17,319 nucleotides of DNA. It comes from an uncultured Barnesiella sp. (lineage in GTDB: Bacteria; Bacteroidota; Bacteroidia; Bacteroidales; Barnesiellaceae_A). The notes under the pieces are model-generated. The model was not told the DNA's origin and did not search any database. It worked only from the letters and a program-made list of their open reading frames with translations. The first letter of the stretch is position 1, and each line of letters opens with the position of its first letter. The stretch spans positions 1-17,319 of the forward strand of contig CAJGDT010000014.1 in NCBI GenBank assembly GCA_904502265.1, in the 5' to 3' direction. The position numbers and the translations under genes were made by a program. Below, in pieces: positions 7,564 to 15,700 of this stretch.

Positions 7564-7571
7564 CGAAGGTA
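7564..7571 (-). promoter_or_regulatory. Predicted -7 box of the tcdA operon promoter
   Basis: On the minus strand TACCTTCG matches the Bacteroidota -7 element TAnnTTTG except for one base. No clear -33 TTG is found at the usual distance; the upstream region is T/A rich. Transcription would start about 7557, only a couple of bases before the ATG at 7555. Confidence 0.4.
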
Positions 7572-7625
7572 AGACTTTTTTGTTAAAATTGGCGTATATA
7601 AAGGAGTTATTTAAGCTGTTTTAAG

Positions 7626-8414
7626 TTAGAGAGCCATCCACTCGACCACGCGAGGGTCTATTTCGGACAAACTGCGATCGGGAGTAACGGGTACTACCGA
7701 AGCGTAGTTTTGTGCCATGACATACTCATCGGTATCAGCCGCATCAGGTTCGGCATTGTCGAAATAACCTGTCAACCAATAGTATGGACGTCCCATAGGA
7801 TCGATGCGAGAGTCATACTCGGCAGTCCAGCGTCCGCGAGCGGCACGACACACCTTCATGCCCTCCAAGTGGTCGGTCGAGGGAACATTGACATTAAGTC
7901 CCATACCCTCGGGCATACCTTTTTCAAGAGCACGAGAACATAGTTGCGTTACTACCTCGCGACATATCGCAAAGTCGGCATCGGCATCGAAGCTACACAA
8001 CGAAAAGCCAATAGAGGGTATACCATTAACAACACCCTCAAACACAGCACCCATCGTGCCCGAATATATTACACTCACACCCGAGTTGCTACCATGATTG
8101 ATACCCGATACAACGAGATCGGGACGGTCGGCAAAGAGTACATTAAGAGCCAACTTGACACAATCGACCGGCGTACCGGTAGTTTTGAATGCCTTGTAAC
8201 CCTCGCGATTTTCCACCATAGCCATGCGCAATGGTTCCTTGACCGTAATAGCGGCCGACTGCCCCGAACGAGCACCATCGGGAGCCACCACCACGACATC
8301 ACCCAAAGGCATAAGGTATTCGACCAAAGACTTGATACCACGAGCATTGATACCGTCGTCGTTAGTAACCAATATAAGAGGTCGCAAACCTCGTGTTATT
8401 TTTTCTGTAATCAT
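7626..8414 (-). CDS. surE: 5'/3'-nucleotidase SurE
   Basis: SurE is a cytoplasmic, metal-dependent phosphatase acting on nucleoside 5'- and 3'-monophosphates, linked to stationary-phase survival. The N-terminal LVTNDDG (15-21) carries metal ligands D19 and D20. APDGARSGQSAAIT (44-57) supplies S50, and VSGINHGSN (102-110) supplies N106. TTGTPVDCV (78-86) and YSGTMGA (117-123) are further conserved blocks. At 262 residues the length is typical. It is transcribed alone: a predicted -7 box lies at 8432-8439, and the downstream tcdA has its own promoter with 70 bases between. I see no clear terminator after it. It is divergent from parA. Confidence 0.96.
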   Translation of the reverse strand: MITEKITRGLRPLILVTNDDGINARGIKSLVEYLMPLGDVVVVAPDGARSGQSAAITVKEPLRMAMVENREGYKAFKTTGTPVDCVKLALNVLFADRPDLVVSGINHGSNSGVSVIYSGTMGAVFEGVVNGIPSIGFSLCSFDADADFAICREVVTQLCSRALEKGMPEGMGLNVNVPSTDHLEGMKVCRAARGRWTAEYDSRIDPMGRPYYWLTGYFDNAEPDAADTDEYVMAQNYASVVPVTPDRSLSEIDPRVVEWMAL

Positions 8415-8431
8415 CGTTTATTAATTTTGTG

Positions 8432-8439
8432 CAAAGATA
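8432..8439 (-). promoter_or_regulatory. Predicted -7 box of surE
   Basis: On the minus strand TATCTTTG is a perfect match to TAnnTTTG, 17 bases upstream of the surE ATG. The -33 element is weak: only a TTTT run lies at a suitable distance. Confidence 0.5.
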
Positions 8440-8598
8440 GCGATAAGCAAGAGGAGAATAAAATAAGTATGCCTGTTTTTTATCCCCCTACGATGCAATA
8501 TCGGTCGGGGAGCGAAGCAAACATAAAAACAAGTCCAAAAAATATTGAAAATAATTATAAAATAACAACTTAAATTTCGCTATCAGTGAGTTTTACAC

Positions 8599-8606
8599 TA
8601 TCTTCG
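8599..8606 (+). promoter_or_regulatory. Predicted -7 box of the parA operon promoter
   Basis: TATCTTCG is a one-mismatch match to TAnnTTTG and identical to the box in front of the C10 peptidase gene. A TTTC at 8575-8578 is a poor -33 match, 20 bases upstream. It would give a leader of roughly 120 bases before parA. Confidence 0.45.
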
Positions 8607-8639
8607 CGTAGTTTTTGCAACTGAGTTTATTAACAAAAA

Positions 8640-8673
8640 GGGTGACTTATCAACAATTTGAGCAAATTCACCC
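8640..8673 (+). promoter_or_regulatory. Palindromic element in the parA leader
   Basis: AATTTG-AG-CAAATT (8655-8668) is a perfect 6-bp inverted repeat enclosed by GGGTG (8640-8644) and CACCC (8669-8673). As RNA it could form a two-part hairpin; as DNA it could be an operator. It lies 60-94 bases before the parA start. Confidence 0.35.
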
Positions 8674-8733
8674 CCAAAGAGGCACGTAGGTAGGCAAAAT
8701 TGTCTTTTCTTTGCATGGATAAAAAAGACTTAT

Positions 8734-9504
8734 ATGGGTAAAATCATTGCTATAGCCAATCAAAAAGGAGGTGTAGGAAAGACCACTACATCGATGAATC
8801 TTGCAGCTTCATTAGCCATGCTCGACAAGAAAGTACTACTTGTCGATGCCGACCCTCAAGCCAACGCCTCATCGGGTCTTGGTGTAGATGTTCGCACGGT
8901 CAAGAGCTCTATATATGAATGTCTGATAAATCATTGTACAATAGAAGAATCGGTGTGCGATAGCCCGGTGCCCGGCATGAGCATCGTACCCTCGCACATA
9001 AATCTTGTGGGCGCAGAACTGGAGCTACTCAATATGCCTCAACGCGAGCGTCGCATGGAAGCACTCTTTGCCCCGGTGCGCGACTTGTATGACTATATCA
9101 TCATCGACTGCTCACCCTCATTGGGATTGATAACAGTCAACGCACTCACAGCTGCCGATTCGGTTATTATACCGGTTCAAGCAGAGTACTTTGCTCTTGA
9201 GGGTATCAGCAAACTACTAAATACCATCAAAATCATAAAGGCAAAACTCAACACTCGTCTCGAAATAGAGGGTTTCCTCTTGACGATGTACGACTCACGA
9301 TTGAGACTTGCCAACCAAATTTATGAGGAATTGAAAGACCACTTTGGACACATGGTTTTCGATACAGTTATCCAACGCAACATACGCCTTAGCGAGGCTC
9401 CCAGCCACGGATTACCTGTAATAATGTACGACAGCGAGTCGCGCGGTAGCATCAACCACATGCAACTCGCCAAAGAATTGATTAAACGCAATAACGAGAA
9501 GTAA
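8734..9504 (+). CDS. parA: Chromosome partitioning ATPase ParA (Soj)
   Basis: ParA is a nucleoid-binding ATPase that moves ParB-parS complexes and so segregates the chromosome origin. The deviant Walker A, KGGVGKTT (11-18), follows the start MGKIIAIANQ. VLLVDADPQANASSGL (35-50) is the Walker A' block, and IIIDCSPSLGLITVNAL (122-138) is Walker B. At 256 residues and without an N-terminal DNA-binding extension, it is the short chromosomal Soj type rather than a plasmid ParA. It is the first gene of a four-gene operon, 4 bases ahead of parB. The upstream leader is about 120 bases from the predicted promoter. Confidence 0.96.
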   Translation: MGKIIAIANQKGGVGKTTTSMNLAASLAMLDKKVLLVDADPQANASSGLGVDVRTVKSSIYECLINHCTIEESVCDSPVPGMSIVPSHINLVGAELELLNMPQRERRMEALFAPVRDLYDYIIIDCSPSLGLITVNALTAADSVIIPVQAEYFALEGISKLLNTIKIIKAKLNTRLEIEGFLLTMYDSRLRLANQIYEELKDHFGHMVFDTVIQRNIRLSEAPSHGLPVIMYDSESRGSINHMQLAKELIKRNNEK

Positions 9505-9508
9505 CGAT

Positions 9509-10390
9509 ATGGCAGCTATAAACAAACGTAATGCCTTGGGACGAGGTCTTGACGCCCTCATTGATATGGGTGAGATTGAAACCTCCGGAACATCCTCTAT
9601 CAACGAAATTGAGTTGTCACGCATACAACCCAACCCCGACCAACCTCGTCGTGAGTTTGACAAACAAAGTCTTGAAGAGCTGGCGGCCTCTATTCGCGAG
9701 ATTGGTATTGTACAACCCATTTCATTACGCCAACAAGCTAACGGTTCATACCAAATCATTGCGGGAGAACGCCGCTTCCGTGCTGCTCACTTGGCCGGAC
9801 TCACTACCATACCGGCCTACATACGCACAGTGGAAGATGAGGCCGTAATGGAAATGGCCCTTATTGAGAATATCCAACGCGAAGACCTTAATGCCATAGA
9901 AATAGCCCTGTCGTTCAAGAAACTTATTGACCAATATAACCTCACTCAAGAACAGTTGAGCGAACGTGTGGGCAAAAATCGCACCACCGTTGCCAACTAT
10001 CTGCGCCTGTTGAAACTACCTGCCGAGGTACAAATAGGTCTGCGCGACAAACTCATTGATATGGGACATGCGCGCGCACTGCTGTCGGTAGAGAATACCT
10101 CTGTTCAACTCGAACTCTACAAGGCAATCATTACCGAAGGCTTGTCGGTGCGAAAAGTTGAAGAGTTGGCACGATCTATGGCGCAAGCACCTGCCAAAGA
10201 GGCAAAAAAAGTAGCTCGCAGCAGTGCCCAACGTCAAGAGTACAACTTACTACGCAAGCATCTATCCAACTTCTTTGGTCTCAAAGTACAATTTACTTGC
10301 GACGACAAGGGTAAAGGTAAGATAGGTATTCCTTTCAAAAACGAAGAGGAGTTGGAACGAATTATAGCACTACTTGATAAACTCAAATAA
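9509..10390 (+). CDS. parB: Chromosome partitioning protein ParB (Spo0J)
   Basis: ParB binds parS sites and spreads along DNA as a CTP-gated clamp, acting as the partner of ParA. The opening KRNALGRGLDALI (6-18) is the usual ParA-contacting N-terminus. IQPNPDQPRREFD (39-51) begins the ParB/Srx domain. GERRFRAA (86-93) is the CTP-binding motif and ENIQREDLN (120-128) follows it. LTQEQLSERVGKNRTTVANYL (145-165) is the helix-turn-helix. The C-terminal part (about 235-293) is the dimerisation region. At 293 residues the length is normal. It is coupled to parA (4-base gap), and its stop is followed at once by an in-frame ATG of the next gene. I found no canonical parS in the window. Confidence 0.96.
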   Translation: MAAINKRNALGRGLDALIDMGEIETSGTSSINEIELSRIQPNPDQPRREFDKQSLEELAASIREIGIVQPISLRQQANGSYQIIAGERRFRAAHLAGLTTIPAYIRTVEDEAVMEMALIENIQREDLNAIEIALSFKKLIDQYNLTQEQLSERVGKNRTTVANYLRLLKLPAEVQIGLRDKLIDMGHARALLSVENTSVQLELYKAIITEGLSVRKVEELARSMAQAPAKEAKKVARSSAQRQEYNLLRKHLSNFFGLKVQFTCDDKGKGKIGIPFKNEEELERIIALLDKLK

Positions 10391-10429
10391 ATGATTTATA
10401 CAAACCTCATAGCACGCAGTTTATATGCA

Positions 10430-11170
10430 ATGAAATATCTCATTGCACTGTTGCTATGCGTGTTTACATTCCACCAAGCACTGGGCCAAGATAGCGAACA
10501 GACTCCCAAAGAAAATACCAAAAAGAAAGTATCGCTGATAAGACCCTCAACAGCCCCATCCGACAGCATTATAAGCGACTTCAACGCCTCGCTCGACTCG
10601 CTTACAACAACATCGGTACTCATCGATAGCACAGTAATTGCTACCGACACTTTGCTTCAAGAGATACAGGTATCGACCTTCGATCCCGATGCCATGCGAG
10701 CAGTGTGGCTATCGGCTCTATGCCCGGGATTAGGTCAGATATACAACCGTCGTTATTGGAAACTCCCCATCGTTGTGGGTGGTTTTACCGGTCTCATATA
10801 TGCTACAACATGGAATAGTCGCATGTTTTCCGACTATCAACAAGCTTACCTTGATGTAACAGACACCGACCCCAACACCAAGAGTTACATGGATTTCTTT
10901 CCTCCCTATTATACCGAGGATATGATAGACCAAGCATGGCTGAAGAATGTACTGAAAACCCGCAAAGATGCATACCGACACTATCGTGATTACTGTATAG
11001 TGGGTATGGTAGCCCTTTACTTAGTGTGCATTATTGACGCCTATGTAGACGCTGAAATGTATCATTTCGACATATCTACCGAACTTGCAATGAACGTAAA
11101 ACCCGCACTGATACCCACCTCGCTCACTCTTCAGCCGGCATTGGGCTTACAGTGCGCCATAACTTTTTAA
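10430..11170 (+). CDS. DUF5683 domain-containing membrane protein
   Basis: This is a conserved Bacteroidota protein of unknown function, 246 residues from the ATG at 10430. That start gives a compact signal peptide (MKYLIALLLCVFTFHQALGQ). An ATG at 10391, directly after the parB stop, would add 13 residues and cannot be excluded. A Ser/Thr/Asp-rich linker (about 20-90) leads into the DUF5683 core: WLSALCPGLGQIYNRRYWKL with a first membrane span (LPIVVGGFTGLIYATTW), then YCIVGMVALYLVCIIDAYVDA as a second span. The GLGQIYN motif resembles that of small two-helix TM2-type domains. The order parA-parB-DUF5683-mltD is one I know from Bacteroides genomes, which suggests an envelope or division link, although no activity is established. 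mltD starts 9 bases downstream. Confidence 0.85.
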   Translation: MKYLIALLLCVFTFHQALGQDSEQTPKENTKKKVSLIRPSTAPSDSIISDFNASLDSLTTTSVLIDSTVIATDTLLQEIQVSTFDPDAMRAVWLSALCPGLGQIYNRRYWKLPIVVGGFTGLIYATTWNSRMFSDYQQAYLDVTDTDPNTKSYMDFFPPYYTEDMIDQAWLKNVLKTRKDAYRHYRDYCIVGMVALYLVCIIDAYVDAEMYHFDISTELAMNVKPALIPTSLTLQPALGLQCAITF

Positions 11171-11179
11171 TAATTTATA

Positions 11180-12625
11180 ATGAAACGCATATTATTGATA
11201 CTTTGTGCAGTCATTACTCTTGCACACTCAACCTTCGCGCAAGGAACTGACTCTATAATGGCCTGCGATACGATTACCGACATCAACTTTCGATTGCCGG
11301 ATGAATATGTAGCCAACCTTGAGAGCGAGCTCAACGACTGGTATATACGCAATTACACAGCTTATACCCCCAAAAGCCACCAAATAACCCATAGCGCCAA
11401 CTATCCCGACTCGATATACCGCAAGCGTCTCAATGAGTTGGAAACAACCATAGAGATGCCCTATAACCAAGTTGTACGCAACTGTATCGATCGCTATATG
11501 CGCAATTATAACAACTCATTAGGCGCAATGTTGGGTCGCAGTGTTCTATATATGCCCATCTTTGAGCAAGCTCTCGAAGAAGCCGGATTGCCCCTCGAAT
11601 TGAAATACCTTTCAGTTGTTGAGTCGGCTTTACGTCCGAGTGCCACTTCGCGCGTAGGAGCTGCTGGATTGTGGCAATTCATGCCCGCCACAGGTCGCAT
11701 GTACAACCTGCACATCAGTACCCTTGTCGATGAGCGTCGCGATCCCTATAAGTCATCTGTTGCCGCGGCACAATACCTCAAAGACCTCTATGAAATGTTT
11801 GGTGACTGGCACTTGGCTTTGGCTGCTTACAACTGTGGTCCCGGTCGCATTGCACGCGCCATCAACTCTACCGGCAAAAAGAACTTTTGGGATATATACT
11901 ATACACTCCCTTCCGAAACACGCATGTATGTGCCTCTATTTATTGCCGCCAACTACGCTATGACCTACTATCAAGAACATAACGTAGAGCCTATACTACC
12001 CGTAAAACCGCTCACTACCGATACGGTGATGATACAGCACAAACTATACTTTGAGCACATAGCTACAGTTATGAATATCGAACTCGAAGCACTCAAAGAG
12101 CTCAATCCTCAATATCGTTGCGACATCATTCCCGGTAGCGACAGCAAGCCATACTCACTCACACTGCCTTCGCAACAAGCCTTTGTATACACTCTTATGC
12201 AAGACTCTATCCTGGCTTTTGCCAAGAAAGACTTCGAAGCCAAAGGCATTACCGAAGATGAAATATCAACCGAACCCACCCCCGTATACCACAAGGTTCG
12301 CAGTGGCGAAACTTTATCTACTATCGCACGCAAGTACAGCACGACAGTGAAGAATATCAAACGATGGACCGGTATTAAGAGCGACAAGCTACGCATCGGT
12401 CAACGCCTCATTGTAGGTTGGAGTAATGGAGTACCACCGGCTAAGTCAAGTGCCAAGAAGACGAGTGATGCATCATCGAGTAAAACCTCTTATCACAAAG
12501 TGCGCAAAGGCGAAACCCTCTCAACCATAGCACGTAAGTATGGCACAACAGTACAAAAAATAAAGAAAGCCAATAACATAAAAGGCGACAATATACAAGT
12601 AGGACAAAGATTGTCAATACCTTAA
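11180..12625 (+). CDS. mltD: Membrane-bound lytic murein transglycosylase D-like protein with LysM domains
   Basis: This is a periplasmic peptidoglycan lytic transglycosylase that cleaves the MurNAc-GlcNAc bond and forms 1,6-anhydro ends. Residues 1-20 are a signal peptide ending in AFA-free THSTFA before Gln21; no lipobox Cys is seen, unlike E. coli MltD. The SLT domain runs about 125-265: VVESALRPSATS with the catalytic Glu148, AAGLWQFMP (161-169) and AAYNCGPGR (215-223). A MltD-type middle segment (HIATVMNIELEALKELNPQYR, about 293-313) looks like a degenerate LysM. Two clear LysM repeats, each starting YHKVR.GETLSTIARKY, lie at about 370-412 and 438-480, joined by a Ser/Lys linker. It is the last gene of the parAB operon; a terminator begins at the base after its stop codon. 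Confidence 0.93.
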   Translation: MKRILLILCAVITLAHSTFAQGTDSIMACDTITDINFRLPDEYVANLESELNDWYIRNYTAYTPKSHQITHSANYPDSIYRKRLNELETTIEMPYNQVVRNCIDRYMRNYNNSLGAMLGRSVLYMPIFEQALEEAGLPLELKYLSVVESALRPSATSRVGAAGLWQFMPATGRMYNLHISTLVDERRDPYKSSVAAAQYLKDLYEMFGDWHLALAAYNCGPGRIARAINSTGKKNFWDIYYTLPSETRMYVPLFIAANYAMTYYQEHNVEPILPVKPLTTDTVMIQHKLYFEHIATVMNIELEALKELNPQYRCDIIPGSDSKPYSLTLPSQQAFVYTLMQDSILAFAKKDFEAKGITEDEISTEPTPVYHKVRSGETLSTIARKYSTTVKNIKRWTGIKSDKLRIGQRLIVGWSNGVPPAKSSAKKTSDASSSKTSYHKVRKGETLSTIARKYGTTVQKIKKANNIKGDNIQVGQRLSIP

Positions 12626-12656
12626 CAAAAAAGGGGTGCAATGCACCCCTTTTTTG
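12626..12656 (+). terminator. Intrinsic terminator of the parA-parB-DUF5683-mltD operon
   Basis: A perfect 15-bp inverted repeat: six A and GGGGTGCA on the left (12627-12640), TGCACCCC and six T on the right (12642-12655), with an outer C/G pair. It begins right after the mltD TAA. The A tract on the left means it could also act on the other strand. Confidence 0.9.
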
Positions 12657-12687
12657 TACATCCTATTAATATAATTGTAAAAAAACA

Positions 12688-12716
12688 TTGAAGTTTATCA
12701 AAAATTTATATCTTCG
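12688..12716 (+). promoter_or_regulatory. Predicted promoter of the C10 peptidase gene
   Basis: TTG (12688-12690), an 18-base spacer and TATCTTCG (12709-12716) fit the Bacteroidota primary promoter. The transcript would carry a leader of about 65 bases before the ATG at 12789. This is the best promoter match in the window. Confidence 0.6.
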
Positions 12717-12788
12717 CGACGGCGTTTCGAAAAATGCATATACAACAAACCTAATATAACTAACAATCTATAAATTAACGACAATAAT

Positions 12789-15700
12789 ATGATGAGAAAA
12801 TTACTTGTTTTATGTAGCTTAATAGTTACATCGCTATTGTGCATGCCCCTATCGGCCGAGGTTATATCGTCCGAGTATGCCTTGGAAACAGCCAATACTT
12901 TCTTAACCCTCGACAACGAATGGCATGGAGTAACCGATGCCAATGTACAACTTGTAAAACACGAAGGTACTCCGGCTTATTACGTTATAGAATACACCGA
13001 AGGTGGATGGGCTATCGTGTCGGCACAATCGACATCAAACCCCATTATAGGCTATAGCACTGTTGGTGAGTATGCAACTCCCGAACCAATGAAACAGCTA
13101 CTTGACATCAACGCACAAAGTATTGTGGCACGTGCTCAAGAGAAGCAAATGGTTGAACACAAAGATTGGAAACACATCAGAGAACGCAAAGCTCCGAGAA
13201 GTGAGAACTTAACCCCCGATGTAGCACCTCTTATCAAGATAAACCTCGACCAATCGGCTCCATTCAACAGCTATTGCCCCGAGATAGATGGCGAAAAGTG
13301 TCTGGTGGGCTGTGTGGCTATAGCCATGACACAAGCCTTGATGGTGCAAAGATACCCTTACGCCCCTAAAGGTAAACACACATACTACGAAAACGCAACA
13401 AAAAGTCGTAGCATCAATTATGATAAAGAAAAACCATACGACTGGGATGCCATGTATAATGGTAATACCGACGAAATAGCACGCCTGGCCTACCACTGCG
13501 GTGTATCGGTTGATATGATGTACAGCTTAACAGCCTCGGGTACAATTACCGAACTTGTAGCAACAGCTCTTCCTCGCAACTTCGGATACGATGCAAATGT
13601 CGTACGCTATGTAAAGAAAACCAGCGAGATAGAACTCTGGTTGAATACAATTCTTACAGAACTCTCAGAGGGTCGTGTCGTTGTATATCGTGGTCAAAGT
13701 GGTAGCGCAGGTCACTGTTGGAATGTGGATGGCTGGAAACAATCGACTCAGATGGTTCACTGTAACTGGGGTTGGGGTGGTATTGGTAATGGCTATTTCA
13801 ATATCAACAACATGACCGACTCATATCAAGACCTAGATTTTCGTTCGGGCCATTCAGCTGTAGTAGGTATCGGAGCACCCACTACAACACCATACGATAT
13901 TTTGTTAAGCAAAACTCAATATGCATTGGGTGCAGAGCCGGGTACAGTATTGGCCGACGTAAAAGTGTTGTGTGGCGACAAAGACGCAACATACGACTAT
14001 GAACTCTTTAGTATAAAGGATAACGACAACAACACAATATCGCCCTACTCGATAGAGAATAACCAACTCATCACTACTGAGACAATTACCAACGATAACG
14101 CATTTAAGTATGTTTATATCAAGGTAACAAACACCAACAATGGCATGAGCTATGAGAAGGAGTTTGATATATACCTAACATCGCAAGACGCTACCGATAT
14201 AGCAGGTACATACACAGCTACAGCCACAAATGCAACAAATGACGATAAGAAAGAGGAGTGGCAAATAAACATTACTACAGACGAAAACGACCCCAATAAG
14301 GTGTGGTTGCAACCATTATGCTACTTCAAGAACCTCGAAGCACAATACATCAACCCTGTATATGCTATATACAATGCTGCAAAGGGTGAACTTACCATGC
14401 CTTTGGGTCAAAGCTTGTTCAAACGTAGTGGTTTCAACATTGTAAACTCTATATCGTACGATGGTAAGAAAATATCAACGACAGGCGATGTTGTACTAAA
14501 AGTGTATGTCAGCGACACCAAAAAGGAAATAAGCATCGACCCCGCTTATATATTGGGTGCTGTTGATGTCAATAAAAACAATGAATGGCAACAAAGTTTG
14601 ACCCAATATAGCCTCACACAAACGAAAGCACCTCTGCTCGTTGTAGAGTTAAGTACAACCGACTTCTATTCCGATGTAGAGGTAGGAGCACCTCTTGCCG
14701 ATGTTATTGTCACAACACAAAATCCCGAAGCAGTAATCAGCTACGAAGTATTTGGCCCTAAAGACAAAGACCTCAATTACACACAATCACCCTATGATAT
14801 TGTCGATGGCAAACTTATCAGTACCGAACCTATTACAGATAACGATAAGTTTAAATATGTAACTATAAGAGTTACCGATACAAACACCGGCGAGTGGATA
14901 AACAAAGGCTTTTATATCAATGTCATCAGCCTGACAACCAGTACTATAGCCGGAGAGTATTATGCCTACGCCAAAAGCTCGTTCAGGGACTTCCCCGACG
15001 AAGAGTGGAAAGTGTCAATCACGGTAGATGAAAACGACAATAACAAATTGTGGATAACCCCCGTGTGCTTGATTCACAACATTACTACAGAAGATATCAA
15101 ACCCGTCTACGCCACTCTTGATGAGGTAAACAACACCATAGATATGCCCCTTGGACAAACCCTCTACACGGACAACGATAAATACAACTTGATAGCAGCA
15201 ACATCGACCAGCAGTGCAGCTGCACCCAATACAACCGGTATTGCTCAGATGAGTGTATATAAAAATGGTGATGCAATAGAGATAACCTTTGCCAACGATT
15301 TCACATTCGGTGTAGGTAATGCTGTTGATGATTCATGGTGGTTCCAAGCGCTCCACAATATTGTGTACTCTAATCGTGAGATTGTTATCTTTAGATACGT
15401 TTACTACAATATTATAAACGAGACCGACAAGCAGGTAGAAGTAACCTACCAAGGTGTGAACCGCGACCACTACACAGGCGAGTATTACAGCCAAATGGAA
15501 ATACCGTCAACCATCGAACACAAAGAAAACAGCTACACCGTTACAGGTATTGGTAAAGATGCGTTCTACAATTGTGGCGAGTTATACACAATCATATTGC
15601 CCGAGAGTATCACCGAAATAGGCGAAGAGGCATTTGCCCTCTGTCACAACTTGTCGCAACTGGATATGCAAGCAACAACACCGCCCGTTATCTACGCCAA

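Larger units (their letters stand above)
8415..8733. other. Divergent surE/parA intergenic region
   Basis: This 319-base gap carries no gene. It contains a surE -7 box (8432-8439, minus), an imperfect hairpin with CCCC/GGGG and CGAT/ATCG arms (8485-8510) that has no T tract after it, a parA promoter (8599-8606, plus) and a palindromic leader element (8640-8673). A single DnaA-box-like TTATCAACA lies at 8647-8655. Confidence 0.6.

Noticed and set aside
8647..8655. TTATCAACA as a sign of a replication origin
   Set aside because: A single DnaA-box-like string is expected by chance in AT-rich DNA. There is no cluster, no dnaA or gidA neighbour and no DNA-unwinding repeat.
10391..10429. ATG directly after the parB stop as the DUF5683 start
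   Set aside because: It would lengthen the n-region of the signal peptide to more than 14 residues, whereas the ATG at 10430 gives a standard one. The choice is not certain.
12626..12656. The A-tract/T-tract palindrome as an insertion-sequence end or attachment site
   Set aside because: Its position right after mltD and its GC core with a T tract are fully explained by an intrinsic terminator. No transposase or target duplication is present.
13129..13134. CACGTG core as a possible parS site
   Set aside because: It lies inside the C10 peptidase coding sequence, and the flanks (GTGG before, CTCA after) do not match the TGTTTC/GAAACA arms.
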